NCBI GenBank assembly: GCA_030674185.1
Contig: CM060307.1
Location: forward strand, 44,747,181-44,811,180
Reading direction: 5' to 3'
DNA: 64,000 nt
DNA from: Monoplex corrugatus
Taxonomy: Eukaryota; Mollusca; Gastropoda; Littorinimorpha; Ranellidae
Of this stretch, positions 44,451 to 55,251 are shown one piece after another. A program made the translations under genes and the position numbers. Each line of letters opens with the position of its first letter. Position 1 is the stretch's first letter. The notes under the pieces are model-generated. The model was given only the letters and a program-made list of their open reading frames with translations, was not told where the DNA came from and searched no databases.

Positions 44451-47330
44451 TTATTTGGGAAACAGATGAGTTTTGAGGGAGCGTTTGAATGTGGACAGAG
44501 AGGGTGAGTATCTGAGTGAGCGAGGTAGCTGATTCCAGATAGTTGGAGCTTGATAGGAAAAAGAACGCTGCCCAAACCTTTTAGTGCGGACTATGGGGAT
44601 ACTATAGAGACGGGTGTCGGATGAGGACCGCAAAGCTCGAGATGGCGTGTAGAGATGTAACAGATGGGCGAGATACTCAGGACAGGAAGACTCAATAGAT
44701 TTGAAACAGAGACAGGCAATCTTGTAGGATATTCTTTGCTGAACCGGGAGCCAGTGAAGAGAACAGAGCAATGGCGTAACATGGTTAAATTTTGAAGAGC
44801 GGAAGATGAGACGGGCAGCATGATTTTGAACTTTCTGAAGTTTGTTAATGAGGTGAGAGGGGGAACCAGACAAAAGAGCATTACAGTAATCAAGACGAGA
44901 TAGAACAAGTGCACAGACAAGAGTCTTTGTCGTGTCTTCTGAGAGGAGATGGCGGATAGAAGCAATTCGGCGGAGTTCAAGAAAACAAGTCCGACAAACG
45001 TTGCTAACATGCAGATGGAAGGACAGGGTTTGGTCAAGAGTTACACCAAGGTTACGGGCAGAATAGGAGAGAGTGATAGACGAGTCAACAAGTGTGATGG
45101 AGGTTGGAAGAGAGGGGTGATTTTGGAGTTTGGGTGGGGTGATCAAGATCAATTCGGATTTCTCTTCATTCAATTTCAGTTTGTTTTCAGTCATCCAATC
45201 CTTCAGGTCGGCTACACAAGATTGGGTGTTTTGGATCATGAGGGGAAGGTCAGGGAGAGGCCCAGAGACATACAGCTGATTGTCATCCGAGAAAGAATGA
45301 TGCTGAAGTAGGTGTTCTTGGACAATAGAGGAGACAGGATAGGTGTAGAGAATGAAAAGTAGGGGGCCCAGAACAGATCCCTGTGGCACTCCATAGGTCA
45401 GACAGGAAGCATTAGAAGAAAGACCATTGACAGAAACTACTTGCAGACGATCGGTGATGTAAGAATGAAACCAATTCAAGACGGTATCATGGAGCCCAAA
45501 AGAGTGATGCAGACGGGAGAGAAGGATAGAGTGGTCAATAGTGTCAAAGGCAGCAGATAGGTCCAAGAGAGTCAAAAGTGATACATTGTTAGAGTCAAGA
45601 GTAGTCAGTAAGTCGTTGCAGATTTTGAGAAGAGCAGTCTCGGTGCTATGTGCAGAACGGTAAGCAGACTGAAGGGGATAGACAAGGTTATTGGAATGAA
45701 GGTGGTTTAACAGCTGGTTGAGAACAACTTTCTCTAAGACCTTGGAAAGAAATGGAAGATTTGACACAGGTCTATAGTTTTTCAAATTCTCAGGGTCAAG
45801 AGTCGTCTTTCTTAGAAGAGGTATAACAATTGCTGACTTGAAAGAAGAAGGAAAGGAGCCAGTTGAGAGGGAATGGTTGATGATGTTGGTGATGTGAGGA
45901 AGAAGAGTATCAAGACAATGGGTGAGGAAAGAAACTGGCAATGGGTCAAGTTCACAGGTTTTAATGCCGGATTTCATGATGATTTTCTTAACAAAGTCCT
46001 CAGAAACGGGTTGGAAGGAAGTAAGGGGGATTCCAGAGAAAGGGGGTTCAGGAAATGTTGCATGAGTGTTCGTCCTGGAATCAAGAGAAAGCCTGAGGTT
46101 AGCAATCTTGTTGACAAAATAGTCGGAGAAAGCCTGTGGAAGATCAGATGGTGGCAGGTTAGATGGAAGAGGAGAAGAGCCAGTTTTGCCAAGAAGAGTA
46201 TTAGTGATATTATACAATTGTTTGGACGTGGAGCAAGCAAGAATTTTGGCATTGTAATAGGCTGATTTAGCGGCGTCTACAAGGCTATTAACAATTTTGT
46301 TGGCAGTTTGAAAGATTTGCCTATGCACAGTTAGACTGGACTTGAGCCATTGTCTCTCAGCTTGACGTCTGTCACGCTTGGCATCTTGCAGTTGTGAAGC
46401 TATGGAGGAGAACCAAGGTGTAGGCGGTCGTTTGGAGACTTGGCGTGTTGTTGATGGAGCATGTTGATCCAGTAGCCCAAGAAGGAGGTTGTTCAGTTCA
46501 TCAGCAGTACTAGGAGGCGAGGCAGTAAGGAGAGAGTGAAGATCAGCATCGAACACAGACAAGTCAACAGCAGATAGGTGTCTGGCTTGCACAGCAGTTT
46601 TCTGAGGAGGAGGACGGGAAAGCAGGAGATCAGAGATGAGGCAGACATGGTCAGAAGGGAGGGTGTGATCAGTGGTGATGGACTTCACGATGGCCTGATC
46701 AGCCCTGTGGATAATACCGTCTAGGGTATGCCCCCGTGTGTGTGTAGGCACGTTGACTGTCTGAACCAGACCATATGAGTCCAGTAGATCAATAACTTTA
46801 GAAGTAAGAGTGTTGGCAGGATGGTCAAAATGAATGTTGAAGTCCCCGGCGATGATGTAGGAACCACTGAGTGAATTGCAGTAAGACAGAAGGTCAGGCA
46901 GTTCGTCAGTGAAGGTAGAGTCAGTCAGACGGTTCTTGGAGTTGGGTGGAGGGCGGTAGAGGCAAAGCAGGTGGAACGTCTGATGAGGGAAAGTAAGGGT
47001 GAGTTGGGCCAGTTCAAAGGAGGAGTGACTGAAAGGGAAGGCAGATTTGCTTGAGGCATAAGGTGAAAGTTGATCAGCGACGACAAAGGCAATGCCGCCA
47101 CCACGGCTGGACTGACGAGGGAAGGAAAGGGTGTAGTGACCAGGGGGAGCAATGTCACGGCACTTGGCTTCATCACCAACTGAACGAAACCAGGTTTCAA
47201 CAACAGCGAAAACGTCAATGTTGCTGTCGTGGATAAAATAGCCAAGTGCCGAACGTTTATCTGTTCTGGTGCCCAGGGCCTGAGCGTTGAAAATACCCAG
47301 ACGGAATGAGCAGAACGGCGAGAAATTTGT
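44451..47330 (-). CDS. L2-type endonuclease and reverse transcriptase frame
   Basis: A single frame is open from about 47330 to the stop at 44451. The first part has VVETWF, SSRGGGIAFVV, LYRPPPNS, AGDFNIHFDHP and LPSDHVCLI, the exonuclease-endonuclease-phosphatase signature with catalytic Asp, Asn and His. The RT part has NYRPVSNLPFLSKVLEKVV, LDLSAAFDTIDHSILLSRL, GVPQGSVLGPLLF and SFSDDNQLYVSG. It ends RSLKTHLFPK. The usual YADD box is FSDD here; both catalytic Asp are kept. The methionine-like start near 46751 is only a mid-protein residue; the real product begins in another frame upstream. Confidence 0.85.
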   Translation of the reverse strand, partial: TNFSPFCSFRLGIFNAQALGTRTDKRSALGYFIHDSNIDVFAVVETWFRSVGDEAKCRDIAPPGHYTLSFPRQSSRGGGIAFVVADQLSPYASSKSAFPFSHSSFELAQLTLTFPHQTFHLLCLYRPPPNSKNRLTDSTFTDELPDLLSYCNSLSGSYIIAGDFNIHFDHPANTLTSKVIDLLDSYGLVQTVNVPTHTRGHTLDGIIHRADQAIVKSITTDHTLPSDHVCLISDLLLSRPPPQKTAVQARHLSAVDLSVFDADLHSLLTASPPSTADELNNLLLGLLDQHAPSTTRQVSKRPPTPWFSSIASQLQDAKRDRRQAERQWLKSSLTVHRQIFQTANKIVNSLVDAAKSAYYNAKILACSTSKQLYNITNTLLGKTGSSPLPSNLPPSDLPQAFSDYFVNKIANLRLSLDSRTNTHATFPEPPFSGIPLTSFQPVSEDFVKKIIMKSGIKTCELDPLPVSFLTHCLDTLLPHITNIINHSLSTGSFPSSFKSAIVIPLLRKTTLDPENLKNYRPVSNLPFLSKVLEKVVLNQLLNHLHSNNLVYPLQSAYRSAHSTETALLKICNDLLTTLDSNNVSLLTLLDLSAAFDTIDHSILLSRLHHSFGLHDTVLNWFHSYITDRLQVVSVNGLSSNASCLTYGVPQGSVLGPLLFILYTYPVSSIVQEHLLQHHSFSDDNQLYVSGPLPDLPLMIQNTQSCVADLKDWMTENKLKLNEEKSELILITPPKLQNHPSLPTSITLVDSSITLSYSARNLGVTLDQTLSFHLHVSNVCRTCFLELRRIASIRHLLSEDTTKTLVCALVLSRLDYCNALLSGSPSHLINKLQKVQNHAARLIFRSSKFNHVTPLLCSLHWLPVQQRISYKIACLCFKSIESSCPEYLAHLLHLYTPSRALRSSSDTRLYSIPIVRTKRFGQRSFSYQAPTIWNQLPRSLRYSPSLSTFKRSLKTHLFPK

Positions 47331-47896
47331 CTTGCAGAGCGAGTGTCAATGACAACCAGATTGTTGACGTTGGAACAGGAAGGTCGGTCGAAAACTGCAG
47401 GAAGAATGTTGTCAGAAAAGGATGGGGGGATGTGAGGGTCGACGTTCAGAGGTGAGGGTGAGGAAGCGTAAGGGACGAAGTTCAGAGGAGAGGGGGCCTT
47501 GAGCTGACACATTGAAGAATTACGAGTAACCACATATATAGCATGGCGCTTGCGTATGCCGCCCCGGCGCGAGCGTCGACGAGGCAGGCTACAACTGATG
47601 TCGTACTTTTTCAGACGTGAGATCAGTTCAGGTTCAAGATTCGCGTGTGCCGGGGAAGCCAATGCAAGGAGTTGATCTCTGGTGTATGTGCACTGAACCT
47701 GATTTTTTATGTCAACAAGAGACGACATAGAGATGGCGTTGACAGTACGGCTGGGTTGATAGGGGTGCACGTGCACGACGGACGGGAAGTAACATGTCGG
47801 GATTTCAACATACTTCAGGAAGGCCAGTCGAATGAAAAAGAAAACGAACAGTACCTTAAAATACGGGGGGCAATCAACATGATGTGATGACGACAT
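47300..47896 (-). CDS. L2-type N-terminal domain
   Basis: This frame starts near 47896 and reads YTRDQLLALASPAHANLEPE, LISRLKKYDIS and the basic RRRSRRGGIRKR patch. These are features I associate with the start of mollusc L2 ORF2 proteins. It loses register with the endonuclease frame at about 47.30-47.33 kb. Beyond that the frame stays open to 46925 only as a shadow. Confidence 0.65.
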
Positions 47897-48764
47897 CGTA
47901 GACTATATGTTTACACACTTGCTCACACAAAATAAACATCAAACAGTCCCTGGAAACACAGAAACACCACAAATATCGGCAGTGAGGTGACCGTGCCTGT
48001 TAGGCGGTTGAACCTCTCTCATACACTCTCATATGACTGGGATGTACAGCGAGGCAACTTTAAATCGGTGCACAGGGACTAGCAATGCCGCATGAAAAAT
48101 TGGGTTTTGAGTTAAAATATGTATATTGTTTTGAAGATATTGTTGTTCTGAGTTTAAAATTTTCAAATCGGACCAATAGTTCACGAGATATTCCAATTTG
48201 AAGCGTCAAAAATTTCTTAAATTTTGGTACACGTTTTAGTGGGACAAAGAAATGTGTGGGACTGCTGTCACAGAAGAAACCCATCAAATGGCATGGTATG
48301 CTGATTTTGCTGGAAATGACATTCATTTTGTAATTGTGAGAGACAGACAGGATCAGATGTCATGAAATTTTGATCGTTGACGTATTTTTGTATGCCAAAT
48401 TGAATGAAACAATTATCGTAACTCTGCGACGAGCCATTTTTGTCTTATTACAGGAAACATGTGATATTTGGCATGTTTTATCAGTTTTTCATTAATAATT
48501 GCCCATATTGTATTAATAACAGACAAAAATGAAGCTAGAAACAAAACAAGGATATATAATCATTTCATGAGAGATATAAAATCATTTTGCGCATTGTTGA
48601 AGTGTCTTATTACTGCAAATCAAACCAAATAAGTCATGACACGCTCTTCAGTATCTTATGAATAATTTGTAATATTTCATCAGTTTCTGTACTTATAAAA
48701 GGAAATCTGAGAATCAATGACTTCTGGAATCACCTCAATAATTGAAATATTAAAAATTACTGCA
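47897..48764. other. Unassigned DNA
   Basis: No gene or known repeat recognised between the LINE start and the duplicated segment. Confidence 0.45.
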
Positions 48765-49106
48765 TGCTTTTATGCTGCAGTCTATCCAAAAATATCATCC
48801 GATCAAAATTCTTCTAAAAACTAAACACACACACATACACATGCACACATAACACACATACACATACATACACACAGAGGAAAACATCACAGACAAGATT
48901 TTTGTACATTACATTTGATTTTTTTTTTGTACATCGGTGTTTAGAAGAAGAAAAATTCAGTAGACTGGATAAGTCAAGTCACCGAACATTTAGCACAGCC
49001 AGTCCAAAGAAAACTTCAGGAAGGATATGGGACCACTCGCCATTCAGGAACAGGTCACTTAACTCCTGCAGTAGAGAAATATATGAATCTCTGCATGATA
49101 TATACT

Positions 49107-49713
49107 CATGGGTGAAAGTAGTTCCGGAATTCCGGAATGAACCGATTGACAAAAGTTCTTTTCCGGAATGGCAAACTTGACTTCAGGAAAATGCCAATGC
49201 AAAAAAAAAAAAAAAAAAAAAAAAAAACGAGAAGAGAGAGAGAGAAGTCTTTCACACTGTCAGCTCGGCTTATCTGCATAATTCAATTATCTATATTATT
49301 TTTCCATTAGTCTTCGTTTGTATCGAACGGCGATTCTTCACTGGTGCTTGGCAACACAGAAAGGGTTTAAAGTTACTTCCCTTCCTTTTCATTCTTGCTC
49401 ATGCGCATTCCGAGTCTAAACCGGGGGGGAAAAAAAGTTTGCGAGCGAAGATTTGTATCGACAGCAAATTTGGGCCTAACACATGCGATAGCAACAATGA
49501 AGGACGTGCCTGTTAATGCAGATGTTTCTGCAATAGACAAATCAGTAAAAAACAAGTGGCGATGGCTCTGGCTAGAAGAAGAAGAAGATGGCGATTGTTT
49601 CGAAGTGTTTCCATTGCTTCAGGAATGGACGCAGGTTTTCAGGAATGGGAACATTTAGAGGACATGGAAATTTAAGGTTTCAGGATTGGGAGATTTTTTC
49701 ACTTTCACCCATG
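49107..49713 (+). mobile_element. hAT-like element with coding-exon remnant, TSD TATACT
   Basis: Ends CATGGGTGAAAGT and ACTTTCACCCATG (13-bp perfect TIR) with TATACT at 49101-49106 and 49714-49719. The paralogous segment at 63.9 kb lacks it. It contains a 27-nt A run (from 49200) and the exon remnant at 49498. Several CCGGAAT words occur near the left end. Confidence 0.85.
49498..49656 (+). pseudogene. Remnant of BED-type exon of hAT-like transposase
   Basis: Begins MKDVPVNADVSAIDKSVKNK and continues WRWLWLEEEEDGD. The NAD..., KN(R/K)W(K/R)W.WL and DG spacing matches the exon in the 18454 element. The Cys/His finger half is missing here. Confidence 0.55.
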
Positions 49714-49719
49714 TATACT

Positions 49720-50026
49720 ATTCATTGGGAGATTGGAAAGGAAAGGAAACCATGATGCATAGTCTTCACATCAATATTACTTTAATATTAAGCCCAAACT
49801 CGCGACTTTGATTTTTAGCATATTACTTGTAAAAATCCTTCAAAGCTGAGCAATCCTAAGTATTTCCAGTGCAATCTTGCCCTTTAATACAAATCAATAA
49901 CAGTAGGCTACTACTAAATAAGATGCAATCTTCCCTTTAAAACAAACTGATGACAATAGGCCTATCCTTTTCAGATACTGACAACAAATTGAAACAACTA
50001 TGTAAGCTAATGGATGGCATACTTTA
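49720..50026. other. Tail of duplicated segment, then unassigned
   Basis: After about 49800 nothing is recognised up to the ATT-type tail of the next LINE. Two partially similar GCAATCTT(G/C)CC(T/C)TT words occur at 49870 and 49925. Confidence 0.45.
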
Positions 50027-50141
50027 ATAATAATAATAATAATAATTACAATATTTATATAGCGCAAAATCTTGATAAAATCAAATCTAAGCGCTGAAGC
50101 AGACACACACGCACGCACACACACACACACACGCGCGCACA

Positions 50142-50192
<51 letters not shown>

Positions 50193-50329
50193 TGGCTATA
50201 AATGGGGAGAAAGAATAAAAGCAATGGAAAATTATAGAGAGCATAGCATATACAATTATATATTATAACCATGTGATTCCCTCCGAGCGGAGACAGGCTG
50301 CAGAGGGGGTGTTGAGTGAGGTTAGGATT

Positions 50330-52430
50330 TTATGCGGAGGAGAAAAGGTGAGTTTTGAGAGCGGACTTGGAGACAAAAGTAGGTTGCTGACGGACTGAGA
50401 GAGGAAGTTTGTTCCAGGAGAGTGGACCAGAAACAGAGAAGGCTCGTGGACCATAGGTATTGAGCTTAGTGCGTGGAAAGCGAAAAGTCAGAGGATTAGA
50501 GGCAGAGCGGAGGGTACGTGAGGGAACATAGATCTCAAGTAGGCTTGACGGGTAATCGGGGGCTGCGTTATTGAGGCTTTTGTAGCACATGGTGTCTAGT
50601 TTGTACTGTATGCGCTTTGATACAGGGAGCCAGTGAAGTTGTGCCAGGAGAGGAGATATGTGGTCAGCTTTTTTCTTTTTGAGTACAAGGCGTACAGCAT
50701 TGTTTTGAATGCGCTGTAGGATGTGAATGGTGGAGGCAGGAAGACCAGACAGGAGTGAATTGCAATAGTCAATGCGAGACATTATGAAGGAGAGAACGAG
50801 TTTTGCAGTTGTTTCGACAGAGAGATACTTCCTGATCAGCCTTATACGATGGAGATGATAGTAGCAGGATCTGGCAGTTTGAGAAACAAAGTTGTTCATG
50901 GAGAGGGTAGAGTCAATGCAGACACCAAGGTTTTTGGCTGAATCAGAAATTGGGACTGATGTGTTACATAATGGGAGAGAAAGAGGAGGCAGCTGAGAAA
51001 GTTTCTGACGGGTGCCAATGAGGATAGCTTCTGTTTTGTTGTCATTAAGCTGAAGTCTATTGTGTATCATCCAGTTCTTAATGTCCGAGTAACACTCAGT
51101 GGTGCGAGTCAACAGGCGCTGTATATTATCAGGTGAGTCACTGTCTTGAAGTTGGGTGTCATCAGCATAGAAGTGGTGTTTTATAGAATGGGAGTTGATG
51201 ATGGTGGACAGGGGGGAGGTGTAAAGAGTGAAAAGAACAGGGCCAAGGACAGATCCTTGTGGAACACCACAGGTCAGGTATGCAGATTGAGAGTAAGTGC
51301 CATTGATGAGAACGGTTTGTTTTCTGTTTGATAGGTATGAAGTGAACCAAGACAGAGCAATGTCAGAGATGCCAAAAGTATAATGAAGTCTAGAAAGGAG
51401 AATACCATGATCAATGGTATCAAAGGCTGCAGACAGATCAAGGAGTGTGAGGAGAGAGACTTTGCCAGTATCAGTTGCAAGGAGGAGATTGTTGAGAATG
51501 TGTAGTAGGGCAGTTTCAGTGCTATGGCACTGGCGGTAGGCTGACTGGAAAGGATTGAGGAGATTGTTGGCAGACAGGTGAGAGTTCAGCTGGTTGAGGA
51601 CGACTTTTTCAATGAGTTTTGACAAGAAAGAGAGATTAGAGATAGGCCGGTAATTTTTCAGTTCATTTGGATCTAAATTGTGTTTCTTGAGGAGAGGGTG
51701 AACAATAGCAGACTTGAAAGAATCTGGGACAGTTCCAGTTTGAAGAGAAGTGTTGATGATGTCAGTGATGAACGGGAGGAGAGTAGGGAGACAGTCGGCG
51801 TAGAGAGAACCTGGAAGAGGATCCAGTTCGCAGGTTTTGAACGACATGGATCTGATTGTGTTGAGAATTTCTTCTTGTGAGACTGGGGTAAAAGTAGTAA
51901 GAGGTGTGCCAGAGAAGGAAGGGTCAGGTGGGCATGGTTGACAGGGTGTCCTGTCAAGCCTGTCACGAAGAGTTTGTATTTTGGTGGTGAAATACTTGGA
52001 GAATACAGATGGGAGTTCTTCATTTGTATGTTTTGTTGGGAGAGGTAAATCTTTTCGTGTGCCAAGGAGATGATTCATGGTTGTAAAGAGTTCTTTTGAA
52101 GAAGAGGCATTCAGGATTTTGGTTTGGAAATAGCTTGTTTTTGCTGATGCAATGAGGGTGGATACTTTTGTTTTAGAGGCTTGGAAAAGTTGCCTGTGTA
52201 CAGTGAGTTTGGATTTGCGCCAGCGGCGCTCTGCTCTGCGGCGGGCACGTTTTGCATAGGCGATCTCATGAGTGAGCCAGGGGGTAGGGGGGCGGTCAGG
52301 TAAAAGACGGGTTGTGGCTGGAGCATGAGTGTCCAGAAGATGGTGGAGAGTAGTATAGAATTCATCGGCAAGGTTTTGTGACTTTTCAGAAAGGAGACGG
52401 GAGGCATCAGATGAAAATGTGGAGAGGTCG
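50330..52430 (-). CDS. L2-type reverse transcriptase
   Basis: 582 codons from 52078 plus an open upstream extension to about 52430 (RRWRKSKLTVHRQLFQASK, SSSKELFTTMNHLLGT). Motifs are NYRPISNLSFLSKLIEKVVL, LDLSAAFDTIDHGILLSRL, GVPQGSVLGPVLF and FYADDTQL (intact YADD). The C-terminus has HWLPVSKRIQYKLDTMCYKS and ends SALKTHLFSSA. All catalytic Asp are present, making it the best-preserved RT in the window. Synthesises LINE cDNA at nicked target DNA. Confidence 0.9.
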
Positions 52431-53126
52431 ATAAGATTTGAGATTGCGTCGAGTCACTGTGCGCATGGTACGGGAAGGAGGAGAAATGTCAAGAGAACAG
52501 AGAATTGCAGAGTGGTCAGATGGAAGGGCTGAAGTTAGACGGGTAGAAAGAACTAAGCAGTTGTCAGTAGCGGAATTGTGGTGATCACGAGAAATGATCC
52601 AGTCAAGAATGTGACCTTTTTGATGGGTTGGTTCAGAAATGTGTTGAGTCATATTATGATCGGACAGAGAGTTGATGATATGTCTTGTGTCATAACGGTG
52701 AGTGTTGTCATAGTGGACATTGATGTCACCTAGAATGATATTTCCAGGTAAGAGGCAGTAGTGGTCAAGCAATTGGTCAAAGTCAGAGAGAAACGTGGAT
52801 GTGGTGAGTTTGTTGGCAGAGCTAGGTGGGGGTCGATAGACACAGGAGAAGGTGATGGGATGAGGGGTGGATTGGAAGGATACTTCAACGTGCTCAAAAG
52901 AAGGATGGGAGAAAGGCAGAGACTGCGAGAAAGATAGGCGGGAATGGAGTGAGTCGTTGTAGAGGATGGCGATACCGCCACCTCGGGATGAGCGATGGAA
53001 AGAAGCAAGCCTGTAACCACTCGGAGTGAGGCTAGCATGTATAGGTTCGTGACCAAGGGGGTTAATCCATGTCTCTGTGATAAAAGCAATGTCAACATGC
53101 TCATCTTTACAAATAATACAACTCAT
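52407..53126 (-). CDS. L2-type apurinic-like endonuclease domain
   Basis: 239 codons. DIAFITETWINP carries the catalytic Glu, followed by SSRGGGIAILYND, CVYRPPPSSANK, ILGDINVHYDN (Asp/Asn) and LPSDHSAILCSL (terminal Asp/His). It nicks target DNA to prime reverse transcription. It stops at 52407 because of a frameshift; the RT frame overlaps and continues the same polyprotein. Confidence 0.85.
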   Translation of the reverse strand: MSCIICKDEHVDIAFITETWINPLGHEPIHASLTPSGYRLASFHRSSRGGGIAILYNDSLHSRLSFSQSLPFSHPSFEHVEVSFQSTPHPITFSCVYRPPPSSANKLTTSTFLSDFDQLLDHYCLLPGNIILGDINVHYDNTHRYDTRHIINSLSDHNMTQHISEPTHQKGHILDWIISRDHHNSATDNCLVLSTRLTSALPSDHSAILCSLDISPPSRTMRTVTRRNLKSYRPLHIFI

Positions 53127-53135
53127 AGCCTTCTA

Positions 53136-53480
53136 TTCAGTTGCAAAACCTAAATAAAGAATATTATAACAATGGCAGATTTTGTTTTGTGACATTCTAA
53201 ATCTGTGTGTGTGTTAGTGTGTGTGTGTTGTCTCAGAGAGAGAGAGAGGATCATGCCTGTTAACAATGACTTGGATGTGAATGTATTGAGGCCAATTTAC
53301 TTATTTATTCATTTCTTAATCTCTGAGAGAGAGAGAGAGAGAGATTCATGTCAAGGAAAGTACAATGACTTGCACAGAATTGTTTGTTGATTTGAAAAAA
53401 GATTATTTAGACCTATTTATTCATTCATTCATTTATTTGAGAGAGAGAGAGAGAGAGTTGGGGAGGTAGGTATGCGCACC
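53136..53480. repeat. GA- and GT-rich microsatellite cluster
   Basis: (GT)n near 53205-53230 and three (GA)n tracts at about 53236, 53325 and 53440, each preceded by similar TATTTATTCATT-type words, suggest a degenerate minisatellite. Confidence 0.75.
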
Positions 53481-54512
53481 CCTCTGTTTGGGCAAACCCA
53501 TTTTTCACGGCTCCGCAAAGCCCGTCGAGCACATAGTATTTTTAGTAAGTAAGCTCGCCCGTCGTGGGGTGAGCAGGTCTGCACAGTGACATGCAAGTTA
53601 GCATGACCTCGGGGAGGAAATGGTTGACGAACCTAGCTTCGGCTGACAACTCCGAATCGAGTTCAAACGCAGTTGTCCTTTTCTTGAAAAATACAGTGTT
53701 ACAGATAAAACAGAACTTGATCTGTTGGTTGCTAGTCTTTGTCTGATAACGCGAAACTTGCCGAGCTGAAATTTGCACACTGTTCTGTTCCGCGCAGTAG
53801 GCCTATGGCGTCGGCACATTGCGACATTGTTTTGCTACTGATCTGGTATAGATCTTCGTGTAAAAAGTTGCCATACGGCTGTATTTTACATCAAATTGAT
53901 TTCATATTACACATGCATATAGAAAAAAGCATGTAAAATCGAATCCCGCCGACGAGAAGTTCCAAAAATGGCGACTTACTTACAAACTTTTCCGATGAAA
54001 AAAAGCAAAACTTTGGAAGCGTCGATCTCGGTTCGAAACTAGCACACATAGCTCTCGTCGGGATATATCATTCTGTTACATTAATTCTCATTGGCTGCAA
54101 AATTACAATGTGATTGATTGACAAATATAGCCGTACCGACCGAAATAGTGAAGCACCCCCCGAACAAACTTCGATTCTGAACGCATACCGTCGCCGCGAG
54201 TGCGCCCGAAACGCGGATTTTCGACTTTCTCATCAAATAACTAATTCCATTTTCGCTCTAAGTATATAAAAAGGCAATCATTCAAATCTTTATTCATTTC
54301 TAATTCACATAAGACAAAAAATAAGAATGAAACACCGATTAAAGAGGCAGTAATACTTGATTGAACTGAAGACCCACCCAATTTTGCGGCCGGCCCCGGT
54401 TTTTTGTACCACAAATTTGACGTCGCGTTTCGGTTCGCACGGCATTGCTACAGGGACCATCCAGTTGATTCAGTAAAAGGCCAAAACCAAGTCCAATATT
54501 ACTGTTTTGACC
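53481..54512. other. CpG-rich unassigned segment
   Basis: Markedly more CpG than its surroundings (for example CCCGTCGAGC, CCGCCGACGAGAAG, CGTCGCCGCGAGTGCGCCCG). It includes TATATAAAAAGG (54263-54274, TATA-like), a GGTTCGAAAC word (B-box-like) and CTCATTGGCTG. I see no coding frame or inverted ends. It could be a promoter island or an unrecognised element. Confidence 0.4.
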
Positions 54513-54918
54513 GTCAAGTAGGACTATGATCCTGCGAACCTTGATAGCATTTTTGTTTACAAGTAACGGGGAGCTTTATTAGTGCTGTGTTTCCAAGTGT
54601 GCGTTGAATCTTCTTAATGGTCAATTGACTTTCAGTTGCATCATGAAGACAACAAGAGTGTCGGATGTTTTTTCTTATCACACTTTGCTCCCCACCGCAA
54701 GTATGCATGGTGCATGCATATGCTTCTTCATATACATGTATAGTTGAACTTCCATAGATGGATATGTACAGTATTTCTACCAAGCACGCATGGAGATCTT
54801 GCACACAAACGCGTGCGCGCGCGTGCACACACGTACATGTGGCATACATGTGCATTCTCTCTCTCACACTCACACACATACATGCATGTGCAGTGTTTGT
54901 GTACATGTACTTAATTAT
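54513..54918. other. Unassigned DNA
   Basis: CA/TG-rich patches at 54800-54900; the long minus frame across it (54514-55068) is not supported by any motif. Confidence 0.45.
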
Positions 54919-55251
54919 CAGAGCTTGGAATTCGTCGCGGAAACGAGGATTTCCGCGGAAATCAAAATCGAAAATCGCGCAAAAATATATTTTTCGCGTT
55001 AAAAAAAAATCAACGACCATACACTGAAACGATCTGCTGTGTATGATGGATCCTGATCTTGTGCCCAATGTTTATTAAATACTCTTTAGACTGATATTCA
55101 TTGTGATTTTCAGTGTGTTAGATGCCTTTAAATTTGTCTCCAGAATGCCTCAGAATGCACAGATTTTAGTCTTGGATTTTAACAATTTTCCGGGGAGCAT
55201 GCCCCCCTAGAAGTTTCCTCTTTTTTTTTTTCTTAGCAATTCCAGGCTCTG
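54919..55251. mobile_element. hAT-like element, diverged
   Basis: Ends CAGAGCTTGGAATT and AATTCCAGGCTCTG (inverted, one mismatch in 14). CCGGGGAGCATGCCCCCCTA near the right end is the shared subterminal motif. The flanks AATTAT and ATAATA do not match as a duplication, so the insertion-site evidence is weak. Confidence 0.6.

Larger units (their letters stand above)
44192..47896 (-). mobile_element. Near-complete L2-type LINE, copy B
   Basis: The plus-strand left edge is an ATT repeat (44192-44205), the LINE 3-prime tail; a long CA microsatellite (44280-44360) lies in the 3-prime UTR. Reading the minus strand there are an N-terminal region, an endonuclease and a reverse transcriptase. It belongs to a different subfamily from the 50-kb copy, because the tail and protein sequences differ clearly. 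It would move by target-primed reverse transcription. Confidence 0.9.
48765..49800. repeat. Duplicated segment, copy interrupted by hAT-like element
   Basis: Shares ordered sequence with 63200-64000: AAAAATATCATCC, ACAGAGGAAAACATCACAGACAAGAT, GGACCACTCGCCATT, AACTCCTGCAGTAGA and GAGATTGGAAAG. Here a 607-bp element interrupts it at 49107-49713. Confidence 0.75.
50027..53135 (-). mobile_element. L2-type LINE, copy A, slightly 5-prime truncated
   Basis: The 3-prime end (left) is AATAAT repeats, TATATAGCGCAAAATC, a 90-bp CA microsatellite and GGCTATAAATGGGG. Minus-strand coding follows. The frame starts inside the endonuclease (first strong motif TETWI), so roughly the N-terminal domain is missing. 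Fragments of the same subfamily lie at 26.1 and 34.8 kb. Confidence 0.9.

Noticed and set aside
50087..50272. Cys/Val-rich open frames across CA microsatellites (also at 34.6-35.0, 22.2-22.5 and 2.2-2.5 kb)
   Set aside because: They are translations of dinucleotide repeats inside LINE 3-prime regions or non-coding DNA.
53995..54060. tRNA gene or Pol III promoter at GGTTCGAAAC
   Set aside because: No A-box at proper distance and no cloverleaf could be drawn.
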